From assembly GCA_963210315.1 (NCBI GenBank), contig OY723265.1, forward strand, positions 1,674,001 through 1,738,000: DNA of 64,000 nucleotides. Direction: 5' to 3'. The notes under the pieces are model-generated. The model worked only from the letters and a program-made list of their open reading frames with translations. It was not told the DNA's origin and did not search any database. This DNA is from Rhynchopus euleeides (lineage: Eukaryota > Euglenozoa > Diplonemea > Diplonemida > Diplonemidae). Shown here one piece after another: positions 51,037 to 60,704 of the stretch. A program made the translations under genes and the position numbers. Numbering within the stretch: position 1 is the first letter of the stretch; each line of letters begins with the position of its first letter.

Positions 51037-51123
51037 GGGGGTTAAAGCCGCCTGACGCCTGCACGTGGCGCCCCTGCTAATCTCCTCGCATTGCACTGCG
51101 CGGGGGGTGAACAGAGTCAGCGG
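51037..51123 (+). ncRNA. HDV-like self-cleaving ribozyme
   Basis: A nested double pseudoknot can be drawn. P1: 51037-51042 GGGGGT with 51070-51075 GCCCCT. P2: 51048-51056 CCGCCTGAC with 51116-51123 GTCAGCGG (one bulged C). P3: GCC 51057-51059 with GGC 51067-51069, loop TGCACGT. P4: 51082-51089 CTCCTCGC with the G-rich strand 51100-51107. The P4-P2 joiner is TGAACAGA with C51112 as candidate catalytic base. Stem order and the L3 sequence match the HDV-like ribozymes that open R2 and L1Tc retrotransposons. Confidence 0.75.
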
Positions 51124-51775
51124 TGGGGTGGTTACCTCGGTGCTGAAATGCCTTGTGCATGGAGCCGGAATAGCCGGGGTGGTGACCTGGTCTATGAAGG
51201 GGGAACCCTGAGCCCAAAGAACCGAGATCCCAAGACCTCCAATGGGGGCCGGGCGCCCCTCGTCCTGTGTCCTCCACGGCGACCCCCTGCGCGGGCTTCC
51301 GGGCCGGAGTAGCCCGCCTCCCTTCTGTCATAGACGGAGGTCAGACCACCGCAGTTGCGTCTCTGTTTCACACAGTGTAACGTACAGGTGGGAGTGGCCC
51401 TAGTACGTTCGGGACGCGTATAGGACTCGCACTACGTGGGGGGACGGGATGAAAGTCCGAAAAGGTTGGAAAAACGTAGGAGTGCATTACACACAATGTC
51501 TTCCCATGGGTAAAGACTAGCTAGTTACCCTCACTCCGCGTGGGATCCGGAAACCCTTCTTGAGCCACCGGGTCTCCTCACACTTTAGGGGGTGGCGCCC
51601 CAGGTTGCTAACCAGCGGCAGGTTTTTGCAGAGACCTAAGGGTGTCTCTTTTCCTCACCGCAGACAACCGTGTGTGGGAATCGTGTGTAGCCACTGTTTG
51701 GGTTCAGTGTCTGGGCATGCGTGGCGCTGGGCCCACTGGTCGTCACCTTTGCCGCTCGCCACGTAAAGTTGAATA
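51037..51775 (+). mobile_element. Non-autonomous retroelement with 20-bp target duplication
   Basis: AGGGCACTCGCTTGGTCTCT occurs at 51017-51036 and again at 51776-51795, directly flanking a 739-bp insertion with no inverted repeats and no long ORF. Variable-length duplications of this size are typical of target-primed reverse transcription. The first base is the 5' end of an HDV-like ribozyme. The 3' end is CGTAAAGTTGAATA. Confidence 0.85.
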
Positions 51776-54700
51776 AGGGCACTCGCTTGGTCTCTCACAC
51801 GAACAGTCCCGCAAGGACCGTGACGAGTTCGTGAAGGTCGACTCTTCGCAGATCCGCAGCGGGAAGGAGCACAACTTCCGGAAGAACGGGGCCCGGGCGC
51901 GTGACATGGGGAAGTACGACTACGGGTCCATCATGCACTACGGACCGAACGGGTTCCGCATCGGGAACCTTCCGACCATCATTGCGCCGGAGCCGATCGG
52001 ACAGCGCAGCTCGCTCAGCAGCGGGGACGTGGCTGCCATCCAGTTCATGTACAACGACTGCTCTGCAACGTTCTCTGCCCCGCGGTGCCTGCCGTCGGTG
52101 GATGCACGGACAACACACGTGGTGCAGCCGTCGGACACGTTCTCGGTCGACTTCAACGCGGTGTACGACGCGTCGCGGTCCATGCGCGTGTCGTACGGCA
52201 GGACGACCGCCCCGTCGGGGCAGGTGAGGTTCGCGATGGCCGATGGTGCGAGCCTGCGCGACACGGGCTTCGCCAATGTGGAGTTCACCCCGACGCGTGC
52301 GATGGCGGGGCAGACCTACACCCTGAGCACCACCTTCACCGGGTCGGACGGTCCCGCGTCGACCTGCTCCGTGAGCGTGCGCGTGGCGGGCAGCGTCCCG
52401 TCGCCGCCTGCGGCAACGCAGCTGTTTCCCGAAGGTCGTGTGCACTACTACATCGCAACGGCAACGGGTGGCAACGGGGCAGCACCGCTGCAGGCTGACG
52501 ACCAGCGCATCGTGGATGCCATTGCAGAGTGGGAGGGGAAGACGTGCATCCGCTTTGTGCCGTGTGCGGCGCTGCCGTGCCCGGGGCCGTACGTAATGTT
52601 CTACGCGTACGAGGGTGTGTGCCTGTCGAGCATGGGGTACGTGAGCCCCATGAGCCATGTCTCCCTCGGCCCGCAGTGCAGCACGGGGGACGTGATCCAC
52701 CTGCTCGGGCGCCTGCTCGGGCTGGAGGACGAGGAGAAGCGGGCCGACCGTGGGCGCTACGTGTACGTCAACACCAGCGAGGTGCTGCTCGGGAGCACGG
52801 GTACAGACCCGCTGGAGGTTGTGACCGGGCCACTGCTGGGGCCGTACGACTACGCATCGGTGATGCACTCGCCAGCACACGCACACGCGCGGGGGTGGCG
52901 GCGCACCATCACCGCACCGTTCCCCATCGGGCAGCGCGAGGGGCTGAGTGCCGGGGACGTGGCCGCCGTCGACTTCCTGTACAACAGCTGCAGTGCGGCA
53001 TACACGGCACCGCGGTGCATGGCGTCCGTGGACGAGACCACCACACTCACAATCGCACACTCGCGCTACTTCGGGATGAACATCGAGGTGCGGGACGACG
53101 CAGGCGCGTCCCTGACCCTGGCATACACGGGGACGAACACCACTGGGTACTCCGCGTCTGCAGCAGGGCCGCTGTCGCTGTCGGACGGGCGTGTCGCAGT
53201 GGCGATGGTGTTCGCCCCCACGCCCGCCATGGCCGGGCAGACCTTCCTGCTGCAGGCCACCTTCACCCGCGCCGCAGGCTTCCCCCGGGTGAGCTGCGGG
53301 GTGCGGGTGCGTGTGGTGGATGCGGTGGCCGTGTGCTACGGGCTGGGGGCGGAGGACCCGGGTGTGTGCAGCGGGCACGGGGTGTGCAAGGAGCCGCAGG
53401 CGTACCGCATGGTGTGCGAGTGCGACGCGGGCTGGAAGGGCCACGACTGTGCAGAGCCCGACACGTGCCACCGCAACCAGATGTGGGACTTCGACGACGG
53501 GGCACTTGCGGATGAGTTTGCCATCGCAGGCGCGTCTCTCGACACCGCGCTGGCCGGCAACGGGAACGGGAGCCTGCAGGTCGCAGGCACCGACGCGGTG
53601 GTGGCGCTGGGCGGTGCCTGGGAGCCGCTGCGTGTGACGCTGTTCGTCGGTGGGAGTGGGGCGGAAGACCTGTCGCTGGAGTTCCAGAACGCGACGGCGG
53701 GGTGCATGTCGGTGTGGGTGCGCGACGGGGCGCTGTGGGCCTTTGGGGAGCGGACGAGCATCCCGTACGAGGCGGAGCGCCTGTACTTTGTGGACATGCG
53801 GTTTGGGATGGGCTCAGGCACAGCTGCTGCGGACGTGGAGCTGCGCATCGACGGGAAGATCGTTGTCGGGGTTGGGGCGGCAGCAGCAGCAGGTGGGCGC
53901 TGTGACGGCGGGTTCGACAGGTTGCACGTGCGCGGGAGCGGGTGGGTGGACGCGCTGCACCTGTACTGCAGCAGCTTCCTGATGGTGTCGGGCAGTGTGG
54001 TGGATGTGCCGGGGCGTGCGCTGCAGGAGGGCGACACAGAGCTGCTGGTGTCTGTCGTGGAGGCGCGCGACAACGGGTTCGTCGACACCGCGGCGGCGCG
54101 TGTCGCGCTGACACAGGCCTTCGTCTCTGGCACGCCCGGCACCGCAGGGTGGGATGCGCTGCTGCCGCAGCTGGTGCGCCCGGTGTGGGTGGTGGTGTTC
54201 GATACGCCAGACCAGTCGCATGCACGGGTGGTGGTGCGGCAGGCACCCACCCTCGCCGCCCTCACGACGGAGACCGTGACGTTCGTGCCGTCGGAGGCGA
54301 TGTTCAGCGCGGCGGCGGTGCCTGACGGGGCGTCTGCCGGGGAGCTGCAGTTCCGGGTGCTGGGGACGTGCACGGCGGGGACGGTGCTGGGGTTCGACGC
54401 ACCGCCCCCGCCCCCCACAGGGGCCTGGGCGGGGACACGCATCAGCACCGCCGTGCAGGCGGCCGGGGCGGGGTCGCTGGAGTTCACCGCTGCCGGGGAG
54501 ACGGCGAAGTTCTTCGTCGCCGACACGCAGCCTGACGTGGTCAGCGTGCAGGTGCGGCGCGACAGCGCGGCGGGGGAGGTGTCCATCGAGGTGGTGTCCC
54601 CGGTGGCGGTGCTGGCGCTGGTGTACGGGCGTGGCGGGGCCCTTGTGCACCCCAACGGGACTGTGGGCAGCGCCAGCGTGGCAGCCTTCCAGCACATCCG

Positions 54701-56003
54701 TGTGGAGGTGGACTGGGGTGCGCGCGAGTTCACCGTGTCGCTGGACGGTGTGGCCTCCGCCCCCTCCACGCTGCCCGACGGCATGGCCTACGTTGCGGAG
54801 GTGCGTGTCGCGGCGTCGGCCGTGCCCGCCTTCATCGACGAGCTGCAGCTGCCGTGCCCGCAGCGCGCCGCCACGTTCCAGCAGGATGTGTGTGTGGTGC
54901 CCGGGGTGCACGGGGCGGTGGTGACCGTGCATGCGGGCAGCGTGCTGCCCAGCGTGTCGGACAGCATCGTGCTGATGGACCCGGCAGTGTCGGACTGCAG
55001 CACGGCCGCAGACGTGTGCCGCCGCACGCAGCTGTGCTCCGGCAGCCAGGGCAGCATGAGCCTGCTGCTGGGGCGCCTGGCGTGGGACACGGGGCTGCTG
55101 CCGGTGCAGGGGGATGTCTCCTTCCGCCTGTGCTACTACCAGCACATGTCGGGGTCGTACGTGCTGATGGACGGGATGATGTACACATGTGCTGCAACTG
55201 CTGCCCCCACACCAGTCCCGACACCTGTTCCCACACCCGTCCCGACGCCTGCGCCGACCCCTGCCCCCACGCCTGTGCCGACTGCTGCACGCACACTGGT
55301 CCCGACCCCCTTGCCGACGCGAGTTCCGACAGCTGTGCCGACTGTTGCACCCACCCCAGTCCCCACACCCGTGTCAACACAGACGCCCACCCCTTCGCAG
55401 GCGGGACGGACTCCTTCACCACCTGTGCCGACGGCTACACCCACAGCTGCCCCGCCACTGGCACACACACCCGTGCCGATGCATACGTCCACCCCAGTGC
55501 ATGTGGGACAGACTCCCACACCTGTGCCGACACCGCACGCCACACCCATCCCGACACAGACGCCCATCTCTGTGCAGGCGGGACGGACCCCCACACCCAC
55601 CCCTGTGCCGACTGCTGCGCATACACCAACTCCGACACCGCACGCCACATCCGTCCCGACACAGACGACCACGCCTGTGCCGACACCCCGTCCCACACCC
55701 ACACCCGTGCCTGTGTCCACACGGGTGCCGCATCCGCCGAAGCCGCTGCAGCCCAGCACTGGCGGTCTTCCCGAGCACACACCCGACACCCACGTGCCTG
55801 CAACACACAAGCCGAACAGCCGCACGCACAACACGGATGGTGAGGGTGAGGGCGAGGGGGGTGGCAGCAGCAACACGGGTGCCATCGTGGCAGGGGTTGT
55901 GGTGGGTGTGGCCGTGCTGGTGGCGGCAGGCGTGGCGGCGTACTGCGTGCTGAACAAGCGGCAGGCGAAGTTCAACGAGCCGGCGTCGGAGCGCGAGCTG
56001 TAG

Positions 56004-57337
56004 TGCCTGCCTGGGCCGGAGAAGCAGACCATCTGGACATGTGCCCACCGGCACCCTGCGCATCGCCTGGCAGCTGCACCAGTGGCACGGCACTGCGGTG
56101 ACACAAGTCGCTGCGGCGTGCCGCTGGTGCCTGCCGGACGTGCTGCCCACCTTCTCTGCCCTGCCAGCAGGGTCTGGCCACCTTGTTTCTTTTATTGCTG
56201 TTCTGCTGTTCACCCTCCCAGCGGCAGTTCCGTGTTGGCGGCTTGGCGTTGAAAGCCATCGGACACCACGGACCTGCCACAGGAGGGCACGTGCCTGCAG
56301 GGAATGGGGGGCACGTGTGCCCACCCATTACCCCCTGGCGCATCACTGTGAGGGCGGCAGCCCGTGCGGCCCCAGCAGCGCTGCCCAGGGGCCCGTTGTG
56401 GCGCTCCCCTTTTTGATACCGTTGCCCTCTTTCCACCTGTCATAGTATTATGCCATTGCAGCCCATCGTCCTGGGTGCTGTCACTGTTTGTTTTCATAAT
56501 TTGTTTCCATCTTGCTGGGCTGCGCCCACCCCACCCCCTCCCCTTCCCCTGGCGACCCTGGTGCAGCTGCACCGCTGTCCGCCCCCTTTTCCTTCTGCGT
56601 TGCTTGCGCAATGGCGCCGCGCTGTTGCGAGGGGCTGCCCTATGGGCAGCCTTCTCTGCTCGCCGCATAAAGCCAGACGCAAACACACGAACATCCCCAA
56701 CCTTCATCATCAGCTGCAAGAAGTAGAAGGCGGCAGTGCGTCGCACTTCCCTTATATGAGTGTGCCTCCACTGCACCGCACGAATCCAATCAAAGCTCAA
56801 GGAGACTCAAGCCACCCCACCTGTCACCGGGCCTTGTCACCCTGTGCACATCTCGCTTCCTACCGGTGGGGCAACAGAGCCAGGTCCCCACCTCCCCACG
56901 TGACCAGAGTTGGCAGCTTTTGGGCATCCCCTCGATACTCCGCCCCTCCCACCCCTTCCCGTTCTCCACCCCCCACACACACCCCTCCGCGCGCTGCTTG
57001 CCCGATCCTTTTACCTTTTGCCGCATTTTATTTTCCGCACACTTCAATGTGGGTGGAAAGTTTCTCGCGCTTTGTTCGTGCCCTTGTGCTCCTCACTCAC
57101 AACACCATCATCAGCAGGAGTGTGAGTGTGGAAGCGTCAACGCAAAAAGGAACCGTAGCAAAAAGTGCCGATCAAAGCGCAGAGACACTTTTCAAGCACT
57201 GGGGGTCTGCGGTGTCAATAAACTCTCCCTTTGGGAATCAGCGACTTTGAACACACACATACACCCTCACTCACCCCACCCCACCCACCCCCCACACCAC
57301 AGGGAGCTGGGCTGCTGGCCTGGGGACCGGGGGCGCA
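56004..57337. other. Intergenic
   Basis: No gene is recognised. A long CA/CCCA tract ends in ACCACAG at 57302, 35 nt before the next ATG. Confidence 0.5.
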
Positions 57338-58555
57338 ATGTGGGCACCTGCGCTGCTGACCGCGCTGTTCGCCAGCACCGCCGCTGGCGTGACACAGCTC
57401 GGAAGCGATCTGAAGGAGTGGCACGACATCCTCCGCTCCGACGGCCTGACGCACATCGTGCTCGCCTACGACAGCACGCAGGAGAACGGGGCACTCAACC
57501 TCAAGGCCTTCAAAGAGAAGGCTCCCACATTCGACCTCTTCGCAAACGCATACGCTGTGGACGTCAGCGAGCACCCTTGGGTGTCGCGCGCCCACGGGCT
57601 TGACGCCGCCGCGGGGTTCACGCACCTGATCTACCCGCCATCCTCCTTCTCCAAGGCAGCCGCGTCGGGTGGGCTTATTCCTCGCCCTGGCGGTGTGAAG
57701 AAGAAGCCCGCGAAGCTGCAGATCCCTGTGGGGCAGCTCAAAACGTTCCTGCAGGCGAAGCTCCCGGAGCCGAAGAAGGTGAAGAAGCTGCAGGGCGTGA
57801 AGTCGGAGGGGGATGTGCTGGCGGAGATTAAGAAGGACGACAACCATGCGGAGCTGCGCTACGCAGTGCTCTTCTCCGACAAGGATAAGGTGTCGCCTGT
57901 GCTGAAGGCGGTGGCGATGCGTGGGGGCAGTGATATCGCCCGGATCATCATCGCAAAGGCATCCAACGCCGAGTCGGTGGGTCTCGAGAAGCTCCCCACA
58001 CTCACGCTGTACAGCGGGACGGAGAGGAAGGTTTTCACCGGGGAGGCGATGGACAGGCGCAGCATCGAGGCATTCCTGCGTGAGGACCCCGAGGGGCATG
58101 ACGCGGCGCGGCGCGAGGCGCTTCTCCACACAGACAGGACGGATATGAAGCTTGTCGTGAAGAAGCATCTCCAGCCGGTCACCAAGATCACCTCTGATGC
58201 GCAGTGGCAGGACGAGGTGCTGAACCCGGAGGTGGGGTTGGTGCTGACCGCATTCCTCGATGAGGTCGACACCAGTGCGATGGAGTCCACCCTCGCGACG
58301 CTGGCGGAGGTGGCACGGGCAGAGCGGAGCCCCATCCGGTCTGTGACGTGGGCGTCGACTGCGGAGAGCTACGGCATTATGGAGCGCCTCGGCCTGGAGC
58401 CCGGCTCCCTCGTGTTCTTCACCGCGAAGCTCGGGAAGTGGACCCGGTATACAGGCGCCCCCACCGCAAAGGGGATCGCCACGTTCGTCCGCTCCATCGG
58501 CTCCTCCCGCTCCGGGTCCCGCAACATCGGGACTCTTCCCCAGTTTGGGTTGTAG
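57338..58555 (+). CDS. Secretory thioredoxin-fold protein without CxxC (PDI-like)
   Basis: 405 residues. A cleavable signal peptide (MWAPALLTALFASTAAG) precedes what look like three or four thioredoxin-like units. HIVLAYDSTQENG and TFDLFANAYAVDVSEHPW match the first beta-strand and the region after the active-site helix. LPTLTLYSGTERKVFTGE carries the cis-Pro strand pattern of thioredoxins. VLTAFLDEVD and PGSLVFFTAKLGKWTRYTG form another unit. No CxxC is present, so it should not catalyse disulfide exchange. It may be a chaperone-like or calsequestrin/ERp29-like luminal protein. There is no C-terminal KDEL-type signal (it ends PQFGL), so its ER retention is uncertain. The frame is intact and intronless and ends in TAG. 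Confidence 0.75.
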   Translation: MWAPALLTALFASTAAGVTQLGSDLKEWHDILRSDGLTHIVLAYDSTQENGALNLKAFKEKAPTFDLFANAYAVDVSEHPWVSRAHGLDAAAGFTHLIYPPSSFSKAAASGGLIPRPGGVKKKPAKLQIPVGQLKTFLQAKLPEPKKVKKLQGVKSEGDVLAEIKKDDNHAELRYAVLFSDKDKVSPVLKAVAMRGGSDIARIIIAKASNAESVGLEKLPTLTLYSGTERKVFTGEAMDRRSIEAFLREDPEGHDAARREALLHTDRTDMKLVVKKHLQPVTKITSDAQWQDEVLNPEVGLVLTAFLDEVDTSAMESTLATLAEVARAERSPIRSVTWASTAESYGIMERLGLEPGSLVFFTAKLGKWTRYTGAPTAKGIATFVRSIGSSRSGSRNIGTLPQFGL

Positions 58556-59417
58556 GAGGGAGCGGGAGGGGGTGGTGGTGGTGGTCGATCGAGAATACCT
58601 CCCCGTAGAAATGTCGAAGGTTGTGTATGAAGAGGGCGAAAAATCCCTCCCCCCTCCCCCGGGTTTGGCGCATGAGCAACGCCGGTTTATATCTTTTGCA
58701 CATGGGGGAGGGGGGAGGAGGGGGGAGGGGTGTCTTTTTCCCCCCGAGCTCGTGCGCACAAACAACAAAAAGATGCCCGGAACTTTTTCGATCCAGGGGG
58801 GGGGTTTTTTTTTGAAGGAGAATCCCTGCTCTGTTTTCCGTCGGAGGGCGGGGAGGGGGGAGGAGGGCAGGTGTGGCGTGAGTATTTTGTTTCGCGCGCT
58901 ACACTATATAGGCACAAGGGTGGAAGGCACCGCCAACAGAACGAAAGCCAAACGATGACAGGGGGGGGGGGTGGTGGGAGATGGGGGGGGGAGGGGTCCA
59001 TAAACATGCAGTCGCCCAACTAACATCGGCGGGGGGTGGGGGGGTAATAACCTGCCTTATTATCCTCGAAGGGAAAATCTGAAATTCACCTTTCGTTCTA
59101 GAGGGCGAGGGGGGGGTGCTTGATTTTTTAGTTGCCCCCCCCCAGCAATGCCCTCTGCGACAACGGTGCGATTTATCGCCAAGGTTAGTTGGGGAGGAGA
59201 GGCGGGGAGGCTGTGTTCTACCGCTTTATTGGTTTCGCAGACGAGCCAATAAGTGGGATGCAATAAGAAAACTAACGGACACACACGCGCACACACGACG
59301 TGGATGGTGGGACGGGGTGAATGTGCGCGCTGAAATGAGGGGGGGGGAAAAAATAGGCCAAGATCTGCGTTCCAACTGGAGAATCTTGGAGCAGCCCTTT
59401 CATTTTTTTTGCTCCCA
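58556..59417. other. Intergenic with many G tracts
   Basis: G runs near 58797-58803, 58961-58970 and elsewhere. No gene is recognised. Confidence 0.5.
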
Positions 59418-59628
59418 CACGGTGGGATCTTGTAAATTTTACATGTATAACTACAAGTATATACATGTATTATACATGTATAATACTTGCATGTCAACTA
59501 TTATACATGTATAATACATGTATATGCCTGAAATATACATGTAAAATACATGTATATCAAGTAAAAATACATGTATAATAGTTGACATGCAAGTATCATA
59601 CATGTATTTTTACTTGATATACCGTATA

Positions 59629-59992
59629 CCTGGGACCCCCCGTGTTTAAGTCCCCCCCCTGGAGGCGATTTTCGGCCGGGGGGGACTTAAACACGGGGGG
59701 GGCGGACCTAAACACAGGGGGGGCTTAAACACGGGGGTGGCACAGTGGAGACCAAGAAGACCTCTTCCTCTGCTGTCGTAGGGGGGTAATTCCGGTCCGG
59801 ATGGACTTTTGGCACCCCACTTTTCGACTCTGACAGCACCTGGAGGGCCTAGGGGCCACCTGATGACCCTCCAGACCAGCTCACCCCCGTGTTTAGGTCC
59901 CCCTGTGTTTAAGTCCCCCCCCTGCCAGACCCCCAGGGGGGGACTTAAACACGGGGGTAAGGGGGGGGGACTTATACACGGGGGGTCCCAGG
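59629..59992. mobile_element. MITE, CCTGGGACC family, copy 2 (nested)
   Basis: 364 bp with TA at 59627-59628 and 59993-59994. The ends CCTGGGACCCCCCGTGT are inverted at the right. Internally it carries repeated GTGTTTAAGTCCCCCC and inverse motifs. The middle is about 75% similar to 40508-40802, in the opposite orientation. Confidence 0.85.
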
Positions 59993-59994
59993 TA

Positions 59995-60325
59995 CGTAAA
60001 TATTATGGAACGTAAATATTATGGAACGGGCCCATTTTTGGCCGGTCCGTTCCATAATATTTACGTTCCATAATATTTACAGGGCCAGTTGGGGACTCGG
60101 TGGTGAGGACGGCTTGCGTCAGGAATCGCGCGAAAAGTGCACGAGTAGGTCCCGTCAGGGACTCTGTATGCCGTCCGATCACCTGGTCCAAGTCCCCGAG
60201 TCGCAGAAAGCCCTGTAAATATTATGGAACGAAAAAAATCTGGAACGCCAACCCACCAGCGTTCCAAAATATTTACGTTCCATAATATTTACGTTCCATA
60301 ATATTTACGTTCCAAAATATTTACG
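59995..60325. mobile_element. MITE with CGTAAATATTATGGAA repeats (nested)
   Basis: 331 bp between TA dinucleotides. The terminal inverted repeats consist of tandem copies of CGTAAATATTATGGAA and the inverse. A second palindrome near 60025-60055 is formed by the same motif. Confidence 0.8.
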
Positions 60326-60469
60326 TATACGGTACATGTATTTTACATGTATATTTCAGGCATATCCATGTATTATACATGTATAATAGTTGACATGCAA
60401 GTATTATACATGTATAATACATGTATATACTTGTAGTTATACATGTAAAATTTACAAGATCCCACCGTG

Positions 60470-60704
60470 CACTTCACCCCAGCAGGGGGGGGGGTCGGGG
60501 GTGGGGGAGTCCTGTGCATACACACCACGTGGCATCCACTCCACACCCCACCCCACCCCCCCCAACAGAAGGGCGTCGCACAGGGGATACACACCACACC
60601 CCTGCCGCCCCACACCCTCCCCCTCCAGCAGCCGTGTTGGCTGCACCGTGCCCCCACCGGGTGAAAGGCGTCAGCTCCCTGGGCCAAGGGGGGAGAGCCT
60701 AGCC
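60470..60704 (+). promoter_or_regulatory. SMC4 upstream region
   Basis: C/A-rich tract, then GGCGTCAG ending at 60674, 30 nt before the start codon. A candidate splice acceptor. Confidence 0.4.

Larger units (their letters stand above)
50583..56003 (+). pseudogene. Large astacin-family type I membrane protein, interrupted
   Basis: Exons flank a 739-bp insertion (51037-51775). With the 20-bp duplication counted once, the interruption is 759 bp, a multiple of three, so the two parts share one frame (about 1553 residues). Order: signal peptide; astacin domain with HEIGHSLGLSHE, split by the insertion just after the second His, and Met-turn SIMHYG; beta-domain; a second astacin-like domain whose zinc motif reads HLLGRLLGLEDE, lacking the catalytic Glu and two His although SVMHS is kept; beta-domain; EGF-like repeat (CSGHGVC...CECDAGWKGHDC); several LamG-like domains; a ~200-residue Thr/Pro stalk of PTPVPTP type; a transmembrane helix (GAIVAGVVVGVAVLVAAGVAAYCVL); a short cytoplasmic tail. 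The insertion adds a stop at 51078, so full-length protein needs its removal. A separate product from 51831 is possible but would lack signal peptide and zinc site. Confidence 0.8.
59418..60469. mobile_element. ACATGTA-rich palindromic MITE, host of a nest
   Basis: Ends CACGGTGGGATCTTG and its inverse, with CA on both outer sides. The inverted arms (59418-59626 and 60328-60469) are almost wholly built from TACATGTA-type palindromes. Its centre is a CCGTATACGG palindrome, and two further MITEs have inserted at that central TA. Confidence 0.85.

Noticed and set aside
51795..55145. Minus-strand frames of 300-560 residues under astacin copy 2
   Set aside because: Arg/His/Pro-rich shadows of a GC-rich gene; the + strand contains recognisable domains throughout.
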